Shown here in pieces: positions 31,364-39,715 of a DNA stretch of 64,000 bases. Source of the stretch: Flavipsychrobacter sp. Its GTDB lineage: Bacteria > Bacteroidota > Bacteroidia > Chitinophagales > Chitinophagaceae. The DNA lies in the NCBI GenBank assembly GCA_021155965.1, contig JAJNBJ010000014.1, positions 55,483 through 119,482 on the forward strand, written 5' to 3'. Below the pieces are notes generated by a model. It was not told where the DNA came from. It did not search any database and worked only from the letters and a program-made list of their open reading frames with translations. Made by a program: the position numbers and the translations under genes. Positions within the stretch are counted from its first letter, which is position 1. Every line of letters starts with the position of its first letter.

Positions 31364-34300
31364 ATGAAGCTTCGCTATATATTCCTCTATTGCATACTGG
31401 TATTTGCAGCAGGGCGCGCGTATTCGCAAGCGCCGCTTACGGAGTTTATTGAGAATAAAGGGCAATGGGACGACTGGATAAAATATAAAGCAACTACTCC
31501 CGGCGGCGAAGTTCACCTCGAAAATGATGGTTTGCGCTACATGCTTTCCGATCCTGAGAACAGGAACAAGCTCGACTCTTTCCATACGGGGCGAATAACA
31601 GAGAAGCCTACAATGAAATTTCATGTGTACAAGGTTTCATTTGAGGGGGCACACAAGCCGCAGATTGAAGGATTGAAACCGCAAAAGCATTATTACAATT
31701 ACTTTCTCGGTAAAGACGAATCGAAATGGAAGTCGGGTATTCATCCCAACATGGCTATTAATTACAACAACCTTTATGATGGCATAACTATGTATTTGTC
31801 GTCTAACGGACAATCTCTGGAGTATGAGTTTTTTGTAAAGCCAAAAGCGGATGCCAGCCAGATAAAAATGAAATTTGATGGGCCCGAAGATATTCGGATA
31901 AAGAACGGCGACCTTGTTATCTCAACCTCTGTGGGGAAGGTGATGGAGTTAAAGCCCTACGCGTTTCAGTACATCAATGATGAAAAAGTAGAGGTAAAAT
32001 GTAAATACCACCTTAGGGACAATACCGTAACGTTTGATTTTCCCGATGGTTACGACCACTCACAGCAACTGATAATAGACCCGATAGTGTTTTGGTGTTC
32101 GTTTACAGGTTCCAGCGCTGATAACTGGGGCTTCACTGCTACTTATGATAATGCAGGCAACATGTACCTTGGAGGTATTGTGAATTGCCTGGCTATTGCC
32201 GGTGGCGGCACTTTCCCGGTTAGCCCCGGCGCATACCAGACTACTTTTGCCGGTGGCCAGGGCGCCGATGGTTTTATGTTTGGCTCAGATATCGCTCTTA
32301 TGAAGCTTGACCCATCGGGTACGACCCGCATATGGGCCACTTATTTAGGCGGCCAGAATAATGAGCGCCCGCACAGCCTTATTGTAGACCCATCTGATAA
32401 TCTGATCGTAGCAGGTCGTACAAGGTCGGGCGATTTTCCTGTAACTCCAGGGGCATACCAGGCAACGAACAGAGGGGGCTGGGACATTATTGTAACTAAA
32501 CTCAACGCGTCTGCTACCGCATTGCTCGGGTCTACCTATATTGGCGGGACCAGTGAGGATGGCGTGAACTTTGACTCTACGGAATACTTCTATGGCCATC
32601 TGAAATTTAACTATGGAGATGATGCGCGCAGTGAGGTGCAAATAGATAATATTGGCAATATTTATGTTGCTGCTTGTACACAGTCTTCCAATTTCCCTAC
32701 AACACCAGGTGCCATTTCAACTGTTTATGGCGGCGGAATGCAGGAAGGGCTGATACTGAAATTTAACTCAAGCCTCACTTCGCTATTATATAGCAGCTTT
32801 CTTGGGGGAGTTGGTGATGATGCAGGCTATGTGCTGGCTTTCAATAAAACACAGACTTCAATTTACGTAGCCGGGGGAACAAGCAGTCCCGGCTTTCCTG
32901 TAACAGGTGGTACCTGGCAATCTACATACCAGGGCGATTCTGCAGATGGCTTTATTTTGAAAATAAGGAATAGCCCTCCATACAATGTTCAGCGTGGCAC
33001 CTTTGTTGGTACATCAAATTTTGACCAGGTGTATGGCATACAGGTAGATGACGATGGCGAAGTATATGTGATGGGGCAATCCCTAGGTGGTACATTCCCG
33101 GTAACTACAGGTGTTTATACAAACCCGAACTCATGCCAGTTTGTGATGAAAATGGATAGCAACCTGACCACCGACCTGATATCCACAGTATATGGTTCGG
33201 GCAATCCTGCGCAAACAAATATTTCACCGGTTGCTTTCCTTGTTGATACCTGTAATAATGTGTACATCTCAGGGTGGGGGGGCAATATTATGGGCGTATC
33301 AAGCCTGGCACATACAGGAACAACCACCGGTATGCCTACTACCCCTGATGGGCATTTGCTTACTACCGATGGCTTTGATTTTTATTTTATAGTATTTGGC
33401 CCAGGGCTGGCAACTCTGCGATATGCTACATTCTATGGGCGCAATGCCCCGGGCTTTACAGGAGAACACGTGGATGGAGGTACAAGCAGGTTCAGCAAGC
33501 AAGGGATCATATACCAGGCCATATGTGCTAATTGCGGGGGGCCAGGTACGCCTCCGTTTCCTACTACCCCCGGCGCGTGGTCTACTACACTTACCAGCCC
33601 CAATTGTAATGAGGCAGGCCTGAAGATAGCTTTCAATATAGGTCCTGTTATTTGCGATGTGCTTGCAGGCCCCAGCACTAATGGTTGTGCGCCGCTTCCG
33701 GTGAGCTTTACCAACCTTTCTACCAACGGCCTCACCTATTTGTGGGATTTTGGAGACGGCAGCCCAACTACAACCACATTCTCTCCATCACATACATTTA
33801 CGGCTGCGGGAGTGTATACAGTAACATTGTCTTCTGCAAACTCTAATGCCTGTTTTAAGACCGAGGATACGTTCCGCCTGCTGATATTTGTTGATACCGG
33901 CAAAATAACCCCGGGCTTCACCTATCAAAAAACAGACAGCTGCAACCCATACATAGTTTCATTTGTCAATACCTCTACCGACTTTGTAGGTACGCCTACC
34001 TACCAGTGGCTGATGGGAGATGGAACGATATATAATGGTACCACACCGCCACCGCATAATTACCCTGATACAGGCACTTATACGGTAACGCTCATTATGT
34101 CAGACACTGCTGCATGCAAGTCTCCTGATACGGTAGCTCATACGTTCACTTTCTCTAACTTCGATGTGTCTGCGAATTTTACCATGCCTGATTCATTGTG
34201 CCTTGGTTCGTCATTCACACCGCAAATCAATTTCACCAATGTTACGTCTACGTTGTGGCTGTTTGGTGATGGCCAGACCACTACCACAACCGTTCCTACT

Positions 34301-34921
34301 TATGTGTATAAAGCTGTTGGCACATATACCGTAACACTTATAGGGCTTAACCCCGGTGGCTGTGGCGGAGGTGATACAGTAACGCATATCATTAAGGTAT
34401 TGCCCATCCCCTTTGCTAATTTCACGCACACACCAACTATGCCCACACCTAATGTGCCAACCAAATTCACTAATTTGTCTGTGAATGCTACAAGGTACCT
34501 GTGGGAGTTTGGCGACAACACCAGTGGCACAGAAGTTAACCCAATACACCAGTACCTGAAAACGGGCTCTTATAAAGTTTGCCTGACCGCATACAACAAT
34601 AGTGACTGCCCATCTATGGTTTGCAAAACAGCCCTCGCCGAGGTGGTGCCGCTGCTTGGCCTGCCAACAGGCTTCAGTCCTAACGGAGATGGGCATAACG
34701 ATATACTGTATGTGCGTCACGCGGCGATAAAAACTATGAACCTGAAGATATACAACAGGTGGGGTCAGCTGGTGTTTGAAACCAATGACCAGAATATAGG
34801 ATGGGACGGCACCTTTAATGGCCAGCCCCAGCCGATAGAAGCATATGCATATGTGCTGAATGCGAGTTTTATAGACGGCACGTCAAGGGTGCTGAAAGGT
34901 AATGTTACTTTATTAAGATAA
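31364..34921 (+). CDS. giant T9SS type B substrate: SBBP/PKD protein with gliding-motility C-terminal domain
   Basis: A 1185-residue surface protein. A signal peptide (to about AYSQ, residue 22) precedes a DUF7948-like N-domain (FIENKGQWDDWIKYKATTPG). A series of SBBP beta-propeller-type repeats follows, each with DPSGT.../TYLGG.../GNIYVAG-like blocks (for example LYSSFLGGVGDDAGYVLAFN). From about residue 770 there are four PKD domains (LTYLWDFGDGSPTTTTFSPS; TRYLWEFGDNTSG). The end is a gliding-motility-associated C-terminal domain (GFSPNGDGHNDILYV, LKIYNRWGQLVFETND). Type B sorting domains are exported by T9SS and usually need a PorP/SprF partner, encoded directly downstream. The ligand or adhesion target is unknown. 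Confidence 0.92.
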   Translation: MKLRYIFLYCILVFAAGRAYSQAPLTEFIENKGQWDDWIKYKATTPGGEVHLENDGLRYMLSDPENRNKLDSFHTGRITEKPTMKFHVYKVSFEGAHKPQIEGLKPQKHYYNYFLGKDESKWKSGIHPNMAINYNNLYDGITMYLSSNGQSLEYEFFVKPKADASQIKMKFDGPEDIRIKNGDLVISTSVGKVMELKPYAFQYINDEKVEVKCKYHLRDNTVTFDFPDGYDHSQQLIIDPIVFWCSFTGSSADNWGFTATYDNAGNMYLGGIVNCLAIAGGGTFPVSPGAYQTTFAGGQGADGFMFGSDIALMKLDPSGTTRIWATYLGGQNNERPHSLIVDPSDNLIVAGRTRSGDFPVTPGAYQATNRGGWDIIVTKLNASATALLGSTYIGGTSEDGVNFDSTEYFYGHLKFNYGDDARSEVQIDNIGNIYVAACTQSSNFPTTPGAISTVYGGGMQEGLILKFNSSLTSLLYSSFLGGVGDDAGYVLAFNKTQTSIYVAGGTSSPGFPVTGGTWQSTYQGDSADGFILKIRNSPPYNVQRGTFVGTSNFDQVYGIQVDDDGEVYVMGQSLGGTFPVTTGVYTNPNSCQFVMKMDSNLTTDLISTVYGSGNPAQTNISPVAFLVDTCNNVYISGWGGNIMGVSSLAHTGTTTGMPTTPDGHLLTTDGFDFYFIVFGPGLATLRYATFYGRNAPGFTGEHVDGGTSRFSKQGIIYQAICANCGGPGTPPFPTTPGAWSTTLTSPNCNEAGLKIAFNIGPVICDVLAGPSTNGCAPLPVSFTNLSTNGLTYLWDFGDGSPTTTTFSPSHTFTAAGVYTVTLSSANSNACFKTEDTFRLLIFVDTGKITPGFTYQKTDSCNPYIVSFVNTSTDFVGTPTYQWLMGDGTIYNGTTPPPHNYPDTGTYTVTLIMSDTAACKSPDTVAHTFTFSNFDVSANFTMPDSLCLGSSFTPQINFTNVTSTLWLFGDGQTTTTTVPTYVYKAVGTYTVTLIGLNPGGCGGGDTVTHIIKVLPIPFANFTHTPTMPTPNVPTKFTNLSVNATRYLWEFGDNTSGTEVNPIHQYLKTGSYKVCLTAYNNSDCPSMVCKTALAEVVPLLGLPTGFSPNGDGHNDILYVRHAAIKTMNLKIYNRWGQLVFETNDQNIGWDGTFNGQPQPIEAYAYVLNASFIDGTSRVLKGNVTLLR

Positions 34922-34924
34922 TAA

Positions 34925-35986
34925 ATGCACAGCGTGCATGAAAATAGGTTTATGAACAGAATGATGAGGGTATTGATGGTTTTGTGCGCACTTTACAGCG
35001 TAAGTGCGAGTGGGCAGAGCATTCACTTCAGCCAGTATTATAATGCCCCGTTGCTGCTTAGCCCTGCCAATACTGCGCTTATGCCCGAGGATGATTTCCG
35101 GATAGGGTTGAACTATCGTAACCAGTGGGCTGCAATACCTGTACCCTACAATACATTCTCGGCTTATGCAGATTGTAAGGCACTAAGCAAGTCGGATGAG
35201 GAGAGCCGCAGCAGGTGGCTCGGTATAGGCCTTGCAATGTTCAGCGATAAAGCGGGTGACGGCAATCTTTCATTGCTGCAGCTGCAGGGAAATCTTGCCT
35301 ACCATTTGCAATTAGGCCATTCGGCAATGCTGTCGGTAGGTTTTTCCGGCGCTTATGTGCAGCGCAGCGTTGATTATGACAAGCTGACATTTGACGACCA
35401 ATGGGATGGACTTACCTTCAACAGCAATTATGCCAACAACGAGAAAATAGGCATTATCAAAACAAACTTTTATACGGTTGCGGGCGGTATAAACCTTTCC
35501 CTTTTCCCTAATGAGAACCTGTATATAAAGATCGGCGGTGGTGTGAACAATATCAACCAGCCTACTGAAACTTTTTACAAAGACGGCAAGAATACACTAA
35601 AATACAGGCCGGCAGGAACAATAGATGCGACCATAAAGACAGGTCCTGTGTTAATTGTAAATCCATCTATTTACTATGCCACACAAAACGGTGCATCTGA
35701 ACTGTTGTTCGGTTCATTGTTTCGTGCCAAACTGGGCGAGAACGACAACCATATGCCTACCCAATTGATACTTGGTATTTTTAGCAGGCTGGGCGATGCT
35801 GCTATTGCAGTTGCTGGTATACAGGTTGGCCCGGTGCAGTTTATGGGTAACTACGATTTCACTATGTCTTCTCTTGCCCCGTATAATTCTGCCTATGGGG
35901 CGCTTGAATTTTCGCTTATCTATACTGGAAAATACCCTAACAACCAGGGAATCAAGAAGATGTACACATGTCCACGGTTCTTTTAA
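34925..35986 (+). CDS. PorP/SprF family T9SS outer-membrane protein
   Basis: A 353-residue PorP/SprF protein. The family mark is IHFSQYYNAPLLLSPANTAL just after the signal peptide, followed by DFRIGLNYRNQWAAIPVPYN and many alternating strands of a predicted 14-strand barrel. The end is EFSLIYTGKYPNNQGIKKMY. The signal fits best from Met at 34952 (MNRMMRVLMVLCALYSVSAS), though the frame opens at 34925. SprF in Flavobacterium is needed for SprB secretion and attachment. Here it lies 3 nt after the type B substrate gene, so it is its probable dedicated partner. Confidence 0.92.
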   Translation: MHSVHENRFMNRMMRVLMVLCALYSVSASGQSIHFSQYYNAPLLLSPANTALMPEDDFRIGLNYRNQWAAIPVPYNTFSAYADCKALSKSDEESRSRWLGIGLAMFSDKAGDGNLSLLQLQGNLAYHLQLGHSAMLSVGFSGAYVQRSVDYDKLTFDDQWDGLTFNSNYANNEKIGIIKTNFYTVAGGINLSLFPNENLYIKIGGGVNNINQPTETFYKDGKNTLKYRPAGTIDATIKTGPVLIVNPSIYYATQNGASELLFGSLFRAKLGENDNHMPTQLILGIFSRLGDAAIAVAGIQVGPVQFMGNYDFTMSSLAPYNSAYGALEFSLIYTGKYPNNQGIKKMYTCPRFF

Positions 35987-36020
35987 CAAAAAATTTCATA
36001 GGTTAGAAAAATCGTGGTAC

Positions 36021-36028
36021 TATATTTG
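36021..36028 (+). promoter_or_regulatory. -7 element of the response regulator
   Basis: TATATTTG matches the consensus 17 nt before ATG 36046; no TTG -33 is at the right spacing. Confidence 0.5.
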
Positions 36029-36045
36029 TTAGATAATTTAACAAT

Positions 36046-36747
36046 ATGGAAAATCAGAAAAACAAAATATTATTGGTAGAAGACGATACCAACTTCGGGC
36101 AGGTTTTGAAAAACTACCTGGAGTTAAATGATTTTGTTGTAGAACTGGCCCGTGATGGTATCCTTGGCTTAGCGGCATTTCGCCGTGAGCGTTTTGATAT
36201 ATGCCTGCTTGATGTGATGATGCCTAATATGGATGGCTTCACCTTAGCAGAAGAGATCAGGAACGTAGACCCTGATGTGCCTTTGTTCTTCCTGTCTGCC
36301 AAGAGCATGAAGGATGACATACTGCAAGGCTATAAACTTGGTGCTGATGATTACATCACCAAGCCGTTTGACAGCGACGTATTATTATCGAAGATAAGGG
36401 CTGTGCTGAAACGCAACATGGAGCTGCAGGATAAGCAGCATGCCCAGGTTGAGTTTGTTGTTGGCTCTTACCATTTCAACAGCAAGCTGCGCACGCTGAA
36501 GCATGGCAGCGATACCAACACGCTCTCTCCTAAAGAGAATGAGCTGTTGCTGATGCTGTGCGAATACAAGAACGACCTGCTGCCACGCGAAACTGCGCTG
36601 AAGCGCATATGGGGCAGCGATACTTACTTCAACGGCCGTAGCATGGACGTGTACATTGCCAAGCTGCGCAAATACCTGAAAGAAGACAGCAGCGTGGAGA
36701 TAGTGAACATACACGGCAATGGTTTCAGGCTGGTGGTGCCGGAGTAA
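36046..36747 (+). CDS. OmpR-family response regulator
   Basis: A 233-residue two-domain regulator. The receiver domain has the acidic pocket Asp13-Asp14 (LLVEDDTNF), phospho-acceptor Asp56 (CLLDVMMPNMDG), Ser/Thr in FFLSAKSM, and Lys in DYITKPFD. A winged-helix DNA-binding domain follows (TLSPKENELLLMLCEYKND, RSMDVYIAKLRKYLKEDSSV, IHGNGFRL). Phosphorylation should promote dimer binding at direct repeats. No histidine kinase is in the window, so it is an orphan here. Its position after the PorP/SprF gene suggests, without proof, a link to surface-protein expression, as PorX does for T9SS genes. Confidence 0.93.
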   Translation: MENQKNKILLVEDDTNFGQVLKNYLELNDFVVELARDGILGLAAFRRERFDICLLDVMMPNMDGFTLAEEIRNVDPDVPLFFLSAKSMKDDILQGYKLGADDYITKPFDSDVLLSKIRAVLKRNMELQDKQHAQVEFVVGSYHFNSKLRTLKHGSDTNTLSPKENELLLMLCEYKNDLLPRETALKRIWGSDTYFNGRSMDVYIAKLRKYLKEDSSVEIVNIHGNGFRLVVPE

Positions 36748-36790
36748 GTTGATAGGTTGATTAGTTGATTAGTTAATAGGTTAATATTTT

Positions 36791-36820
36791 AAACAGGATG
36801 CAATTAATTGCATCCTGTTT
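36791..36820 (+). terminator. terminator formed by a 30-bp perfect palindrome
   Basis: AAACAGGATGCAATT (36791-36805) is followed immediately by its exact reverse complement (36806-36820), then TCTTATTTTT. It follows the response regulator stop by 43 nt. A short run of GTTGAT(T/A)AG-like repeats lies between the stop and the palindrome. Confidence 0.75.
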
Positions 36821-36835
36821 TCTTATTTTTAGGAT

Positions 36836-37447
36836 ATGAGAGTGCTTCTGTTTTTTTTCATATCTCTTTTTTCGTTTGCATCTGAAGGGCGGCAACTATC
36901 CTCAGGATATCGCGATTCTGTAAAATCATTTTTTAAAAGCTGGGTAGAAAATCAATACGATTTTGTTTTTACAGTGATGGATAATACAACGTTGCCTGGA
37001 TTGATACATTATGAGTTTACAATGGACACGGCTGACATCAGGGCATTTAAGTCACCTTTTACAGTTCGTAAAATTGTTAGCGAAAAAAAATATTTTAGAA
37101 TAGAATATGGGAAAGACTCCATCAACTTGACACAAAATGAAGTCAACTATGATATTGATAAAATTAGTGCGTCAGGTTCTTTTAGATGGACAAAAGATTT
37201 TTTCCCCAATGCTGAAATTGTTGATTCCACACGATATTTCAATGAACTTATGAATTCGATAGGTAGCAGATCAAGACCTGCATTTTGGACGATTAGTTTA
37301 CCTGTTTTTCTGAGAAACGGTGAATATTGCGTATTGTTTTCCCTTTACTATTGCGGTTCAATGTGTGGGCATTCTGAATTGAGCGTTTATAAATATGAAT
37401 CCGGACTTTGGCAGAAATTTAGTGTCCTTCGTTGGTCACTATATTAA
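36836..37447 (+). CDS. secreted hypothetical protein
   Basis: A 203-residue protein with a short hydrophobic signal (MRVLLFFFISLFSFASEGRQ). The mature part is beta-rich and includes FTVRKIVSEKKYFRIEY and a C-terminal Cys-containing segment YCVLFSLYYCGSMCGHSELS, followed by SGLWQKFSVLRWSLY. The GLWQKF-V-x-x-W-x ending resembles last strands in Bacteroidota proteins of unknown function. The gene is more AT-rich than its neighbours and its start lies 15 nt after the terminator palindrome. No role can be assigned. Confidence 0.6.
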   Translation: MRVLLFFFISLFSFASEGRQLSSGYRDSVKSFFKSWVENQYDFVFTVMDNTTLPGLIHYEFTMDTADIRAFKSPFTVRKIVSEKKYFRIEYGKDSINLTQNEVNYDIDKISASGSFRWTKDFFPNAEIVDSTRYFNELMNSIGSRSRPAFWTISLPVFLRNGEYCVLFSLYYCGSMCGHSELSVYKYESGLWQKFSVLRWSLY

Positions 37448-37742
37448 CTATGGCTATCCTGTTTTATGTCCCCGAGGAGTCTCCATAGCATTGCCGGTGT
37501 GTTGGCGGGACCGCCGGCATCGGAGCGGTGAAGCTGGAATTAAAGAAAAAATAGCTATCATGTTTTCGCCGATAAGGGCATATTTTCTGACCTCCAACCT
37601 CGAGTTGGATATGTATTGCTTCTTACATGTATGCCCTGCTCGAGGCTTAGTTGGTCTGAAAATAAGACCAACTAAGATGGAAAGTTGAAAATATATCACC
37701 AAGCGAAGTCCCTTTAGGGATTTAGGGTTTAGTTTCTTTTAT
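37448..37742. other. intergenic region with strong inverted repeats
   Basis: About 300 bp without a credible gene. CTTAGTTGGTCT (37646-37657) and AGACCAACTAAG (37665-37676) form a perfect 12-bp stem with a 7-nt loop. TCCAAC/GTTGGA (37593-37609) is a smaller hairpin upstream. A GC-rich block near 37492-37540 contains overlapping CCGGTG/CACCGC-type half repeats. TCCCTTTAGGGA (37709-37720) followed by TTTAGGG lies just before pssA. The pattern looks like REP-type intergenic repeats rather than a terminator, as T-runs are missing. Confidence 0.5.
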
Positions 37743-37750
37743 TACTTTTG
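37743..37750 (+). promoter_or_regulatory. -7 element of pssA
   Basis: TACTTTTG overlaps an apparent TTG start codon at 37748 and ends 6 nt before ATG 37757, which is therefore the likely start, with almost no leader. Confidence 0.5.
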
Positions 37751-37756
37751 GCGCCA

Positions 37757-38551
37757 ATGAAGCACCTGCCTAACCTGCTTACGCTTGCCAACCTGTTTTG
37801 CGGCTGCATTGCCACAGCCTATATACTTACTGCGCAGCCCTACCTGAGCATGAGCGTGGGGCACGCAGGCCTGCCTGCATGGCAGTGGATATATGGTGCT
37901 AACCAGATGTACCTGGGCAGCGTTTTCATAGTTATAGCCGCAGTTTGCGATATGCTGGACGGGGCAGTGGCAAGAGCGCTGAAGGTATTTTCCCCTATAG
38001 GCAAAGACCTGGACTCCCTGGCAGATGTAATATCATTTGGCGTAGCGCCATCTGCAATACTTTTCAGGATGCTCTGGGATTGCCTGGCGGCGGAAAGAAA
38101 TGCCTTTGATGTGAATATGCTGGGCATGGCGCCTGCATTTTTGCTGGCGTGTTTTGCTGCACTGAGGCTGGCTAAGTTCAACATTACGTCTGAGACACAA
38201 AAGGGATATTTTGTGGGCATGCCAACACCTGCCGTTGGGTTGTTTGTGGCTACATTCCCGTTGCTCATGTGGTTTACGCCGCCTGTCATCAGTAAGTATT
38301 TTGCTATGTTCATGCAAAATAAATGGGGTATCTACCTGCTTATAGCTGTATTGTGCTGGCTCATGGTGTCTAACATCAAATTCCTGAAGCTGCTGTCGGG
38401 CGGTGGCATTAAAGGTATGTGGCCGCAATTACTGCTGCTGGTAATTGGTATTGGTGGTATCTTTGTGCTTGGTTTTGCTGCTTTACCATTAGTGTTTGTG
38501 CTGTATGTGATACTGTCGCTGGTGTACAAATACCCGGGGGTGAATAAGTAA
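37757..38551 (+). CDS. pssA: CDP-diacylglycerol--serine O-phosphatidyltransferase
   Basis: A 264-residue inner-membrane enzyme making phosphatidylserine from CDP-diacylglycerol and serine, the first step to phosphatidylethanolamine. The CDP-alcohol phosphotransferase signature D-x2-DG-x2-AR-x8-G-x3-D-x3-D is complete in CDMLDGAVARALKVFSPIGK followed by DLDSLAD (about residues 73-100). Six or more hydrophobic helices fit the type II family, and the opening LPNLLTLANLFCGCIA is typical. ATG 37757 is chosen because the -7 element covers the upstream TTG. No psd gene is adjacent. Confidence 0.94.
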   Translation: MKHLPNLLTLANLFCGCIATAYILTAQPYLSMSVGHAGLPAWQWIYGANQMYLGSVFIVIAAVCDMLDGAVARALKVFSPIGKDLDSLADVISFGVAPSAILFRMLWDCLAAERNAFDVNMLGMAPAFLLACFAALRLAKFNITSETQKGYFVGMPTPAVGLFVATFPLLMWFTPPVISKYFAMFMQNKWGIYLLIAVLCWLMVSNIKFLKLLSGGGIKGMWPQLLLLVIGIGGIFVLGFAALPLVFVLYVILSLVYKYPGVNK

Positions 38552-38556
38552 CTTTA

Positions 38557-38564
38557 TACTTTTG
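38557..38564 (+). promoter_or_regulatory. -7 element of purS within a short tandem repeat
   Basis: TACTTTTG lies in ACTTTATACTTT (38551-38562), repeated at 38565-38576 with a 14-bp step, so two overlapping -7-like boxes precede ATG 38588. Confidence 0.4.
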
Positions 38565-38587
38565 ACTTTATACTTTCTACTTGAATT

Positions 38588-38839
38588 ATGAAATACATAG
38601 CACATATAAACGTAATGCCGCTGAAAGAACTGCTGGACCCGCAAGGCAAAGCAGTGAACAGCAGCCTGCACAATCTTGGGCTCACCAATCTGCACGATGT
38701 GCGCATTGGCAAGCACATAACCCTGCACGTGGATGCACCAACAAAAGATGAAGCAGACAGGCAAGTGCGCGACGCCTGCAAAAGGCTTTTGGCAAACCAG
38801 GTGATGGAAGCGTTTGACTTTACACTGACCGAGGGGTAA
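38588..38839 (+). CDS. purS: phosphoribosylformylglycinamidine synthase subunit PurS
   Basis: An 83-residue PurS protein: MKYIAHINVMPLKELLDPQG, then KAVNSSLHNLGLTNLHDVRI and GKHITLHVDAPTKDEA, the standard two-layer ferredoxin-like fold. It is the small structural subunit that joins PurL and PurQ in the fourth step of purine synthesis. purL and purQ are not adjacent; separated purS is common in Bacteroidota. It follows pssA by 36 nt and may be cotranscribed or use its own -7 element. Confidence 0.9.
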   Translation: MKYIAHINVMPLKELLDPQGKAVNSSLHNLGLTNLHDVRIGKHITLHVDAPTKDEADRQVRDACKRLLANQVMEAFDFTLTEG

Positions 38840-38890
38840 AACCCTCCGGATCCATGAAGGGAGAGATAATATTTATTCACTTTAAAAATT

Positions 38891-38909
38891 CCCCTTTAGG
38901 GGCTAGGGG
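38891..38909 (+). repeat. CCCTTTAGGG-type motif upstream of rsmI
   Basis: CCCCTTTAGGGG followed by CTAGGGG ends 2 nt before the rsmI ATG. Related motifs in the same sense orientation lie upstream of pssA (37709-37727) and lepB (minus strand, 55113-55104). Confidence 0.5.
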
Positions 38910-38911
38910 CT

Positions 38912-39583
38912 ATGCGGTTATACCTTGTTCCATCTCCTATAGGTAACCTTGGTGATATAACCTACCGGGCGGTAGAGGTGCTGCGCAATGCCGATGTGAT
39001 ACTGTGCGAAGACACGCGTACCAGCGGCGTACTACTGCGGCATTATGATATACAAAAGCCGCTTACCCCCTACCACCAGCACAACGAGCATAAAGTACTG
39101 CCGCACCTCATCGAGCAGATCATGGCAGGGAAAAAATTTGCGCTTATTACCGATGCAGGCACACCGGGCATATCAGATCCCGGCTTTTTACTGGTGCGCG
39201 AATGTGTACGCAATAATATACCAGTAGAATGTCTGCCCGGCGCTACTGCCTTCGTTCCCGCTCTCGTCCAATCCGGCATACCGGCTAATAGATTTGTTTT
39301 TGAAGGCTTCCTGCCTTTAAAAAAAGGCAGGCAAACCATGCTGAAAAAACTGGCTAAAGAAGAGCGGACCATCATCCTCTACGAATCCCCCCACAGGCTG
39401 GTAAAAACACTGCAGGAGCTAGCAACTTATCTAGGTGCAGAACGACAGGCCGCTGTATGTCGTGAGCTCACCAAAATGTTTGAAGAGACTAATAAAAATA
39501 CACTTACAGCGCTTGCAGCACATTATGAGGCGCATCCGCCGAAAGGGGAGATAGTGATAGTGGTGGAAGGGCTTTCTGACTGA
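38912..39583 (+). CDS. rsmI: 16S rRNA (cytidine1402-2'-O)-methyltransferase
   Basis: A 223-residue SAM-dependent RsmI of the tetrapyrrole-methylase fold. Motifs in order: LYLVPSPIGNLGDITYRAVE, CEDTRTSGVLLRHY, ITDAGTPGISDPGFLLVREC, LPGATAFVPALVQSGIP and FVFEGFLPLKKGR. It methylates the 2'-OH of C1402 in 16S rRNA, tuning the decoding site. The C-terminal extension domain of some proteobacterial forms is absent. It lies 72 nt after purS with an unusual G-rich motif directly before the ATG. Confidence 0.95.
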   Translation: MRLYLVPSPIGNLGDITYRAVEVLRNADVILCEDTRTSGVLLRHYDIQKPLTPYHQHNEHKVLPHLIEQIMAGKKFALITDAGTPGISDPGFLLVRECVRNNIPVECLPGATAFVPALVQSGIPANRFVFEGFLPLKKGRQTMLKKLAKEERTIILYESPHRLVKTLQELATYLGAERQAAVCRELTKMFEETNKNTLTALAAHYEAHPPKGEIVIVVEGLSD

Positions 39584-39684
39584 TAATCTCCTTTTATTAA
39601 TTGTCGGTAAATATTCTGGTCAGAAAGCAGCAAAAACTTTGTCTGTCTTCGTTTACAATGATTATAGTCCATGTGTTTTTTTTT

Positions 39685-39692
39685 TAAATTTG
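39685..39692 (+). promoter_or_regulatory. -7 element of the T9SS cargo gene
   Basis: TAAATTTG lies 17-23 nt before ATG 39710/39716 and overlaps the early codons of the longer open frame from 39671, excluding that start. Confidence 0.5.
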
Positions 39693-39715
39693 GTTACCAT
39701 CAAATTGTTATGATT

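Noticed and set aside
37395..37702. Overlapping reading frames of 80-100 codons on both strands
   Set aside because: They cross the inverted repeats, have no signal or domain, lack promoters and show no coding-like composition.
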